Part shown: piece after piece, positions 1 through 4,685 of the stretch | Layout: each line of letters begins with the position of its first letter | Numbering within the stretch: position 1 is the first letter of the stretch | Assembly (NCBI GenBank): GCA_027489415.1 | Contig: JAIXZU010000128.1 | Location: forward strand, 1 to 5,241 | DNA length: 5,241 nucleotides | Source: Alphaproteobacteria bacterium | Lineage (GTDB): Bacteria > Pseudomonadota > Alphaproteobacteria > UBA2136 > UBA6156 | Reading direction: 5' to 3' | Notes under the pieces: model-generated | The model's input: only the letters and a program-made list of their open reading frames with translations | The model's database searches: none | What the model was told of the DNA's origin: nothing | Made by a program: the position numbers and the translations under genes

Positions 1-650
1 ATGTAGGCGTAGTCCACGAGACTGAGAGTATCCCGCACGTTGTGGTCCGTAATTAAAACCCCCATGCCGCGGGTTTTCAGTTGGAGAATGAGGTTCTTGA
101 CGTCGCGGATGGCGAGAGGGTCCACGCCGGCGAAGGGTTCGTCGAGCATCATGAAGCTGGGGTTGGTGGCGAGGGCTCGGGCGATTTCGACACGGCGGCG
201 TTCCCCCCCCGACAAGGCCGGTGCGGGGCTGTGGCGGACGCGGGTGATGCCGAACTCGCCGAGCAGTTCCTCTAGCCGCTTATTCAGCTGCGAGCGGCTG
301 CGGGTGACCATTTCGAGCACCGAGCGGAGGTTTTTTTCCACGGTGAGCCCACGGAAGATACTGGCTTCCTGCGGGAGGTAGCCGAGGCCCAAACGGGCGC
401 GGCGGTACATGGGGAGATGGGTGAGATCGGCGCCGTCCAGCGTGATGGTGCCGCTGTCGACGTGGGTCAGGCCTATCACCGCCTGAAAACTGCTGGTTTT
501 GCCCGCGCCGTTGGGGCCAAGCAAGGCTACGACCTGCCCGCGCTGCACGGAGAGCGAGACGTTGCGGAGAATCTGGCGTGAGCCGACCTTCTTCTGAAGA
601 TTGGCGACCTGCAGGCCCTGGGAGGTGGCGGCGGTGGATTTGGTGCTCAT
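1..650 (-). CDS. lptB: LptB, LPS export ABC transporter ATPase (C-terminus beyond window)
   Basis: Cytoplasmic ATPase of the LptB2FGC complex, which powers extraction of LPS from the inner membrane and its movement along the LptA bridge. The first 216 codons are visible and every ABC motif is present: Walker A GPNGAGKT (residues 45-52, Lys51), Q-loop Gln94 in GYLPQEASIF, signature LSGGERRR (146-153), Walker B FMMLDEP with catalytic Glu171, D-loop near 175-178, and H-loop His203 in LITDHN. These fit E. coli LptB closely; Glu171 and His203 would match its Glu163 and His195. About 30-35 C-terminal residues are missing because the window ends. The start ATG (650) lies 17 bases after the lptA stop and has no Shine-Dalgarno sequence. 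The N-terminus is some 9 residues longer than in E. coli. The identification is firm. Confidence 0.97.
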   Translation of the reverse strand, partial: MSTKSTAATSQGLQVANLQKKVGSRQILRNVSLSVQRGQVVALLGPNGAGKTSSFQAVIGLTHVDSGTITLDGADLTHLPMYRRARLGLGYLPQEASIFRGLTVEKNLRSVLEMVTRSRSQLNKRLEELLGEFGITRVRHSPAPALSGGERRRVEIARALATNPSFMMLDEPFAGVDPLAIRDVKNLILQLKTRGMGVLITDHNVRDTLSLVDYAY

Positions 651-659
651 GAGGCTGGG

Positions 660-665
660 ACTATA
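660..665 (-). promoter_or_regulatory. Possible -10 element for lptB
   Basis: TATAGT on the minus strand (5/6 to TATAAT) lies in the 17-base lptA-lptB gap and ends 9 bases before the lptB ATG. A weak -35 candidate, TTGTTC, lies about 16 bases upstream inside the end of lptA. If used, transcription would start within about 3 bases of the ATG. lptB has no visible Shine-Dalgarno sequence, which fits near-leaderless initiation, but readthrough from lptA is equally possible. This is inferred from pattern only. Confidence 0.3.
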
Positions 666-667
666 GC

Positions 668-1156
668 CTATTTGGACTGCGGAACAAAGCGGGCTTTGAC
701 CGGACCGCCACTATTGGTGACACGGGCGTTGCCGGTGGCCATGTCGTAGACCAGTTTATCCCCGGAGAGGGAGCTGGGGCCACGGATAAGGGTGACGTTG
801 CCGGAGAGGATGATCTGTTTCGTGGCCGGTGAGTAGAGGGCGGTGTTGCCGGTGGCTTTTTCCGCCTGAGCCCCCTGCCCCGTGCGGGTAATGGTGACGC
901 CACCGGAGGCGGTGATGGAGTTGATGTCCGTGCTGTTGGATTTGCCACCGGCGTAGTCCGCGACCACTTTCGGGGCCTGGAGGGTGAAGCCGGTTTGCGT
1001 GACGACGACGTTGCCGCTGAAGGTGGCGAGGCCTTTGGTTTGCTGGATGTCCAGCTGGTTCGCGGTGATGTCCACCGGGCCGCTTTGGGCATGGCTTACA
1101 GGAACCAGGAACCAGAGGAACCCAGGAACCAGAAGGGAGAGAAGGAGGCGAGACAT
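668..1156 (-). CDS. lptA: LptA, periplasmic LPS transport protein
   Basis: Periplasmic OstA/LptA-domain protein that polymerises between LptC in the inner membrane and LptD in the outer membrane, forming the hydrophobic groove through which LPS travels. The product is 162 residues (E. coli about 185). A Sec signal peptide covers residues 1-23: basic Met-Ser-Arg start, hydrophobic core and a Ser-His-Ala cleavage site before Gln24. The mature part opens with the family pattern ITANQLDI (30-37), followed by beta-strand repeats with GNV turns (48-50 and 119-121) and the segment FTLQAPKVVADY (57-68). I chose the ATG at 1156, although the frame stays open further upstream through lptC, because it gives the signal peptide. 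An AAGG sequence overlapping the lptC stop lies 9 bases before it. The gap to lptC is 11 bases, so translation is probably coupled. Confidence 0.93.
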   Translation of the reverse strand: MSRLLLSLLVPGFLWFLVPVSHAQSGPVDITANQLDIQQTKGLATFSGNVVVTQTGFTLQAPKVVADYAGGKSNSTDINSITASGGVTITRTGQGAQAEKATGNTALYSPATKQIILSGNVTLIRGPSSLSGDKLVYDMATGNARVTNSGGPVKARFVPQSK

Positions 1157-1167
1157 GGTATTGAGCC

Positions 1168-1821
1168 TTATTTGGTGGATTTGGTTGGAATGAATTTGGC
1201 GTGGACGCCGCCGGTGAGTTGGAGCGTGCTGCTGATTTGGTCCGCCTTCAATGTCGGGGCGGAGATGTCGACGTTCCAGCCGCCGGTGACGCCGCTGACG
1301 CGGGTGCCGCCGGTGGCGGTGAGTTTGCGCGTGGTGAGGTCGGCATCCACCTTGGGAGCCGTAAGGGTGAAGCCGATGCCGGTGGCGCTGACCGTGCCGG
1401 AGAGTTGCAGCGTGGACGAGGTTTGGGTGTAGCGGCCTTGTTCCGCTGAGAGTTTGAAGGTGCCGCCCGAGGGGGTGGAGGGCGAGGGGTCGGTGAAGGT
1501 GGCTTCGACCTGATTCAGGACGTAAGTTGCCGAGGTGGTCGAGCCTTCCTGACCGGCGCTGACAGCGGAGAGCAGCCAGGTGCGGCCGAGGGCGTCCTGC
1601 CCTGTGTAGCGCGGTTTTTCGAGCAGGGTGGTGGCGGAGACGGTGGCGATGGTGGTGGTGCTGACGGCGTGATGGAGATTGTCCAGCTGGGTGGGCTGCG
1701 CGGTGACGGCCGGTGCGCCGATGCGGAAGAGGTTGCTGGGGCGCGTGGACAGGAACAGGAGCAGCCCCATGAAGGCCACAGTGAGCAGCAGCAGGAGGAT
1801 CATCAGGCGGCGGCGGTACAT
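1168..1821 (-). CDS. lptC: LptC, inner-membrane LPS transport protein
   Basis: Bitopic protein that accepts LPS from LptB2FG and passes it to LptA. The product is 217 residues (E. coli 191). Residues 2-5 are Tyr-Arg-Arg-Arg, followed by one hydrophobic helix at about 6-25, giving a cytoplasmic N-terminus and a periplasmic body. The rest is beta-rich and of LptC/OstA type, with repeated strand-turn units such as TLQLSGTV (about 137-144) and TLQLTGGV near the C-terminus, and the segment FTLTAPKVDADL, which parallels FTLQAPKVVADY in LptA. Sequence conservation in this family is low, so the call rests on fold pattern, the membrane anchor and position between kdsD and lptA. GGAAG lies 7 bases before the ATG; the gap to kdsD is 18 bases. 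Confidence 0.88.
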   Translation of the reverse strand: MYRRRLMILLLLLTVAFMGLLLFLSTRPSNLFRIGAPAVTAQPTQLDNLHHAVSTTTIATVSATTLLEKPRYTGQDALGRTWLLSAVSAGQEGSTTSATYVLNQVEATFTDPSPSTPSGGTFKLSAEQGRYTQTSSTLQLSGTVSATGIGFTLTAPKVDADLTTRKLTATGGTRVSGVTGGWNVDISAPTLKADQISSTLQLTGGVHAKFIPTKSTK

Positions 1822-1839
1822 GGGCAGGCTTCCGGTTGG

Positions 1840-2796
1840 TTAGAGGACACCGGCGTGGAGACAGTCCTGCACGCGGAGCAGGCCGACCGGCTGGTTGCCT
1901 TTGGTGACCCACAGGCTGGTAACGCCCTTTTCGTCCATTTGTGCCACGGCGGAGGTGGCGAGAGCGTCCGGCGTGATGGTTTTGGGGGACTGGGTCATGA
2001 CATCCGCCGCTGTTTGGTGGAGCAGGTTGGGGTTGAGGCGGCGCTTGAGGTCGCCGTCCGTGAAAATTCCGACCAGAGCCCCTTCCCCGTTGGTGAGGCC
2101 GACGCAGCCGAGGTTGCGCGTGGTGAGCGTGACCAAGACTTCGGCCATGGTGGCGCTGATGGGGTGGAGGGGGAGGTCTTCGTCCACCATCACTTCGGAT
2201 ACCCGCAGCAGCTGGGCGCCGAGTTTACCGCCGGGGTGGAAGACGGCGAAGTCCTCCTTGGTGAAGCCGCGGGTGGTCATCAGCGCGACGGCGAGGGCGT
2301 CGCACAATGCCAGAGCCACGGTGGTGCTGGTGGTGGGGGCGAGGTTGAGCGGGCAGGCTTCGCGTTCGACACGGGTATTGAGCACCACTGTGGCGGCTTT
2401 CGCGAGGGTGCTGGCTACTTTGCCGGTAATGGCGATGAGGGGAATAGAAAAGCGCGTGGCGTAGGCGATGATGGCGCCGAGTTCCTTGCTTTCCCCGCTG
2501 TGGGAGAGGGCGATGATGACGTCGGAGGTAGTGATCATGCCGAGGTCCCCGTGCAGGGCTTCGGTGGGGTGGACAAAGAAGGCCGGTGTGCCGGTGCTGG
2601 CCAGTGTTGCGGCGATTTTTCCACCGATGTGGCCGGACTTGCCGACGCCCGTGACAATGACACGGCCTTTGGTGTTGTGGATGAGGGTGATGGCCTGCGG
2701 CAGGGCGGGGTCGGCCTCCAGCGCTGCGGCCAGCGTGGTGAGGGCCTGGGCTTCGGCGCGCAGCGTGCCGAGGGCGGCTTCGAGTGATGCGTTCAT
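1840..2796 (-). CDS. kdsD: KdsD, D-arabinose-5-phosphate isomerase
   Basis: Converts D-ribulose 5-phosphate to D-arabinose 5-phosphate, the first committed step to KDO, in the cytoplasm. The 318 residues (E. coli KdsD 328) contain a SIS sugar-isomerase domain (about 35-170) and a tandem CBS pair (about 200-318). Family blocks are intact: GVGKSGHIGGK (50-60), FFVHPTEALHGDLGM (73-87), SHSGES (98-103), EACPLNLAPT (146-155) and FHPGGKLG (186-193). Lys53, Glu105, Glu146 and His187 fall at a constant six-residue offset from the E. coli catalytic residues I recall as Lys59, Glu111, Glu152 and His193. The frame is open for 93 more codons upstream, but ATG 2796 matches the family N-terminus and the upstream part reads through a neighbouring gene. 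There is no Shine-Dalgarno sequence. It could be called KpsF, but the lpt context favours KdsD. Confidence 0.95.
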   Translation of the reverse strand: MNASLEAALGTLRAEAQALTTLAAALEADPALPQAITLIHNTKGRVIVTGVGKSGHIGGKIAATLASTGTPAFFVHPTEALHGDLGMITTSDVIIALSHSGESKELGAIIAYATRFSIPLIAITGKVASTLAKAATVVLNTRVEREACPLNLAPTTSTTVALALCDALAVALMTTRGFTKEDFAVFHPGGKLGAQLLRVSEVMVDEDLPLHPISATMAEVLVTLTTRNLGCVGLTNGEGALVGIFTDGDLKRRLNPNLLHQTAADVMTQSPKTITPDALATSAVAQMDEKGVTSLWVTKGNQPVGLLRVQDCLHAGVL

Positions 2797-2803
2797 GGGG
2801 CGC

Positions 2804-2812
2804 AGATTAGCA
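2804..2812 (-). promoter_or_regulatory. Possible extended -10 element for kdsD
   Basis: The minus strand reads TGCTAATCT, an extended -10 form (TG, one base, then TAATCT, 4/6 to TATAAT), in the 59-base gap before kdsD. It ends 7 bases before the ATG, so initiation at the usual distance would fall on or next to the start codon. I see no good -35 at the expected distance. The kdsD start has no Shine-Dalgarno sequence, which is what a leaderless message would look like. This is pattern-based and tentative. Confidence 0.3.
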
Positions 2813-2855
2813 GAAGTTGCGATATTCGGGGAGTTTTTTCGAAATGTGAAGAAAC

Positions 2856-3287
2856 CTAAAGATAAGCAAGGGTTTTCATCATTATTCCGGCGATGTGATT
2901 GGTGCCGTAAAAGTACCTTTCCCCCGCCAAGGCCAGGAGAGACAGGCCCAGCGCGAGGTAAACGCAGCGGAAAAACCACCAGATAAAGCCGTGGTGGGGC
3001 ATGAAGCGGTCGCGGATCTGGGAGACGCCTTCGACATAGTCCGCCGGATATTGGCCGAGGGTGGCTTGGGACCACTCCGAGGCGTGTTGTTCAGCCCAGG
3101 ATTCCGAGCTGAAACTGAAAATATCGAAATGCCAGGCCAGATAGAGGGTGGCCAGACCGAGGAGGACACACCAGAGGCTGAGCCAGCCACTGTCCGACAT
3201 GGTGGCGCCCATGGCTGTTACCATCGCGATGATGAACAGGGCGGCTTTTTCGATAAAGCCGTTGGAGGAACCGGGTATGAGCTGCAT
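2856..3287 (-). CDS. Unrecognised membrane protein with three predicted helices
   Basis: I do not recognise this 143-residue protein. It has three hydrophobic segments, about 15-30, 35-52 and 102-121, with a hydrophilic, aromatic-rich loop between (about 53-100) and a short C-terminal tail. The loop contains FDIFSFSSESW and later SQIRDRFMPHHG, followed by WWFFRC entering the third helix. No catalytic motif is evident. Codons strongly favour G or C at third positions, like its neighbours, which supports a real gene. The ATG at 3287 is the only usable upstream start, since a stop lies seven codons earlier; the nearest AAGG is 13 bases away, longer than ideal. It sits 32 bases after the nrnC-like stop and 59 bases before kdsD, so it is probably co-transcribed with envelope genes. 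An envelope role is inference from that position alone. Confidence 0.8.
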   Translation of the reverse strand: MQLIPGSSNGFIEKAALFIIAMVTAMGATMSDSGWLSLWCVLLGLATLYLAWHFDIFSFSSESWAEQHASEWSQATLGQYPADYVEGVSQIRDRFMPHHGFIWWFFRCVYLALGLSLLALAGERYFYGTNHIAGIMMKTLAYL

Positions 3288-3319
3288 GGGGATGACTTTA
3301 CCTTGTTACACTCTGCGAT

Positions 3320-3976
3320 TTACCAACCGGTGTGGGAGAAGAGGTCGGTTTCCGGATAGCCGCGGAGGTCGAGGTCGACGCGGGTTTGAAGGAAGTTCAG
3401 GGCGTTGGTCATGGCCATGTTGAGGCCTTGCTCGGTGAGTTTGTCCATGAGAATGGCGGTGAGCTGGTGCAGGTAGAGGACGTCCGAGGCGGCGTACTGG
3501 AGCTGGCTTTCGGTGAGGACCTCCGCGGCCCAGTTGGAGATTTGTTCGGTTTTATCGAGTTCGATACCCAAAAACTGCTGGCAGATGCTGCGCAGGCTGT
3601 GCTTGCCCGGGCCGGGCTGGGTGAGTTTGCTAGCGACTTTGGTGCAGAAAACCGGATGGATTTCGGGGATGTTCAGCCATTTTTGCAGGATGGCGAGGTC
3701 AAACCGTGCAAAGTGGAAGAGCTTGGTGAGGCGCGGGTTGGTAAGTAGCGCGCGGAGGTTAGGGGCGGAGTAGTCCGAGCCGTCGAACTTCACCAGCCAG
3801 ACGTTGCCGTCACCGTCCCCCACCTGGGCGAGGCAGAGGCGGTCCGTCACCAGCGACAGGCCGGTGGTTTCGGTATACACCGCCACCATGCCGCTGGGGA
3901 AGGTGAGGCCTGCGGGGAGGTCGTTCAGGCACAGGGTGATATTGGGGACGGTGGGGGTCGGGGTCGTGTCGTTCAT
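3320..3976 (-). CDS. nrnC: NrnC/RNase D-like DEDDy 3'-5' exoribonuclease with altered catalytic site
   Basis: A 218-residue, single-domain RNase D relative without HRDC domains, the size and build of alphaproteobacterial NrnC, which clears di- and oligoribonucleotides; it could equally be annotated as ribonuclease D. Exo II is seen in LFHFARFDLAIL (Asp93), and Exo III in YAASD (Tyr161, Asp165). Exo I normally reads Asp-Thr-Glu but here reads Tyr-Thr-Glu (residues 34-36): the codon at 3877-3875 is TAT where GAT is expected. That Asp binds catalytic metals, so activity is doubtful unless this is a sequence error. The region usually reading like RTYTDRHGLK is QPGPGKHSLR here, and the usual Ser-Asp-Trp is Ser-Asn-Trp (147-149). 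The reading frame is otherwise full length. It is the first gene of the lpt cluster. Confidence 0.88.
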   Translation of the reverse strand: MNDTTPTPTVPNITLCLNDLPAGLTFPSGMVAVYTETTGLSLVTDRLCLAQVGDGDGNVWLVKFDGSDYSAPNLRALLTNPRLTKLFHFARFDLAILQKWLNIPEIHPVFCTKVASKLTQPGPGKHSLRSICQQFLGIELDKTEQISNWAAEVLTESQLQYAASDVLYLHQLTAILMDKLTEQGLNMAMTNALNFLQTRVDLDLRGYPETDLFSHTGW

Positions 3977-3982
3977 GTCCGC

Positions 3983-4011
3983 ACCGTAGGTGAGGCCTTG
4001 ATATTTGGCAA
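3983..4011 (-). promoter_or_regulatory. Possible promoter of the nrnC-kdsD-lpt operon
   Basis: On the minus strand, TTGCCA (4011-4006; 4/6 to TTGACA) is followed after 17 bases by TACGGT (3988-3983; weak, 3/6 to TATAAT). The -10 ends 6 bases before the ATG at 3976, so transcription would begin at or next to the start codon. No convincing Shine-Dalgarno sequence precedes the gene. The position, just after the terminator-like hairpin of the upstream gene, is right for an operon promoter, but the -10 match is poor. Confidence 0.35.
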
Positions 4012-4060
4012 GAAAGATACGTGGTTTGTGGTGTATTGCCCCTGCCCCTTTGATACGCGA

Positions 4061-4084
4061 AACGGCGGCCCTTGGGCCGCCGTT
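4061..4084 (-). terminator. Strong GC-rich hairpin, probable terminator of the small exported-protein gene
   Basis: AACGGCGGCCC and GGGCCGCCGTT are perfect inverted repeats of 11 bases separated by TT, giving a stem of 10 pairs with a four-base loop. It begins 14 bases after the stop codon of the gene at 4548-4099. On the minus strand the stem's closing TT is followed by only one more T before CGCG, so the U-tract is short; on the plus strand it is no better. Its position between that gene and the nrnC promoter favours a minus-strand terminator that separates the two units. Confidence 0.7.
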
Positions 4085-4098
4085 GGTTGGTGTGAGAT

Positions 4099-4548
4099 TC
4101 AGTATTCCCCGAGTTCTGTCACGTAGTACCAGCCGTCGAAGAAGCTGTCGTTGGTGAGGTCGAAATTGATGAAGACGACGCCTTGGTAGAAAGCCTCATC
4201 GGGCATGCAGTCGTAGAAGGCGGCGTAGACCCTGTCCGTCCCCCTGACCACCTCGTAGAGGGCGCTGATCGATTGGGGAAGGTCCGGCAGCATCTGGGTG
4301 CGATAGCTGTTGAAATTCCGCTTGAGGCGACGAAGCTCGTTGTCCGAGCATTCGTAGCCGGTGTCCCGGAGATTGGCGTGGCCGAAGGTGATGTAGAGAT
4401 CGTCTCGCGGCCACTCGAGGCTCACGAAGCCGTTCGAGCGCGTTACCAGAGCGACGCCGCGGGCCTCGGGTTCGGCCGCATAGGACGGAAGAATGAATGA
4501 GGCGAGCAGCAGGACTGCGAGAAGGATAGATTTGCACTTGGTCAACAT
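4099..4548 (-). CDS. Small exported protein of unknown function
   Basis: I do not recognise this 149-residue protein. Residues 1-24 form a Sec signal peptide: Lys4 and Lys6, a hydrophobic core (about 8-20), then Pro-Ser-Tyr-Ala with likely cleavage between Ala24 and Ala25. Cys5 is not in a lipobox, so it is not an obvious lipoprotein. The mature protein (about 125 residues) is acidic and aromatic-rich, with two cysteines (Cys67 and Cys114) that could form a disulfide in the periplasm. The C-terminus is rich in aromatic residues (FFDGWYYV). There is no known motif. The start is well supported: AGGGGG lies about 7 bases before ATG 4548. A promoter-like pair lies upstream and a strong hairpin follows the stop, so it looks monocistronic. 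It is transcribed divergently from the umuC-like gene; no functional link is shown. Confidence 0.8.
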   Translation of the reverse strand: MLTKCKSILLAVLLLASFILPSYAAEPEARGVALVTRSNGFVSLEWPRDDLYITFGHANLRDTGYECSDNELRRLKRNFNSYRTQMLPDLPQSISALYEVVRGTDRVYAAFYDCMPDEAFYQGVVFINFDLTNDSFFDGWYYVTELGEY

Positions 4549-4552
4549 GGTG

Positions 4553-4567
4553 GTTCCCCCTGTGTTG
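4553..4567 (+). promoter_or_regulatory. Weak LexA-box-like sequence
   Basis: The plus strand reads GTTC, seven bases, GTTG, one mismatch from the alphaproteobacterial LexA box GTTC-N7-GTTC. It lies in the divergent intergenic region next to a umuC-type gene, a typical SOS gene. However it is about 120 bases from the umuC start and overlaps the ribosome-binding site of the exported-protein gene, which is an odd place for umuC control. A motif this short arises often by chance. Confidence 0.15.
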
Positions 4568-4578
4568 AAAACGGAACG

Positions 4579-4595
4579 GAGCGTGATTAACGCTC
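4579..4595. repeat. Short perfect inverted repeat in the divergent promoter region
   Basis: GAGCGT and ACGCTC (6-base perfect arms, 5-base spacer GATTA) lie just downstream of the predicted -10 of the exported-protein gene, overlapping its likely transcription start. This is a common place for a repressor operator. Read on the plus strand, the hairpin is followed by TGTTTTT, which resembles an intrinsic terminator, but no plus-strand gene ends here. Both readings are inference. Confidence 0.4.
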
Positions 4596-4597
4596 TG

Positions 4598-4626
4598 TTT
4601 TTACAACGCTATGAGAAAGACGTCAA
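4598..4626 (-). promoter_or_regulatory. Probable promoter of the small exported-protein gene
   Basis: On the minus strand, TTGACG (4626-4621; 5/6 to TTGACA) and TAAAAA (4603-4598; 4/6 to TATAAT) are separated by exactly 17 bases. Transcription would start near 4591, giving a leader of about 43 bases that contains the AGGGGG ribosome-binding site. This is the best sigma-70-type match in the window. Confidence 0.5.
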
Positions 4627-4638
4627 TTCCGCCATTGA

Positions 4639-4652
4639 TTATTGCACAATAA
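4639..4652. promoter_or_regulatory. AT-rich palindrome upstream of umuC, candidate operator
   Basis: TTATTG and CAATAA form perfect 6-base arms around a CA centre. The repeat starts 34 bases before the chosen umuC start, next to a possible -35 (TTGATT, 4635-4640) and just before a possible -10 (TAAACT at 4650-4655, or TATAGG at 4656-4661). A palindrome overlapping promoter elements is typical of a repressor site. It does not match the LexA boxes I know for alphaproteobacteria or E. coli, so the regulator is unknown. The promoter hexamers themselves are poor. Confidence 0.4.
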
Positions 4653-4685
4653 ACTTATAGGATGGGCATCGGGGGGGATATGACG

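Noticed and set aside
668..1912. 414-codon minus-strand frame that could suggest an LptA fusion
   Set aside because: The part upstream of 1156 reads lptC in the wrong frame and gives Arg/His/Pro-rich nonsense. LptA with a proper signal peptide begins at the internal ATG at 1156.
1669..2787. Long 372-codon plus-strand open frame opposite kdsD and the lptC start
   Set aside because: Its product is low-complexity, rich in Gly, Glu, Gln and His, with no domain, while the opposite strand encodes an unmistakable KdsD. Long antisense frames are expected in GC-rich coding DNA.
1840..3075. Longer KdsD with 93 extra N-terminal residues
   Set aside because: The extension overlaps the upstream membrane-protein gene out of frame and has no similarity to the KdsD family; ATG 2796 gives the expected length.
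3297..3310. TGTAACAAGGTAAA resembles the conserved 3' end of 16S rRNA
   Set aside because: Only about 11 bases match, with no rRNA context; it is a chance match in the short gap after the nrnC-like gene.
4061..4084. GC-rich hairpin as part of a CRISPR or dispersed repeat family
   Set aside because: Only one copy is seen in the window, and its place just after a stop codon fits a terminator.
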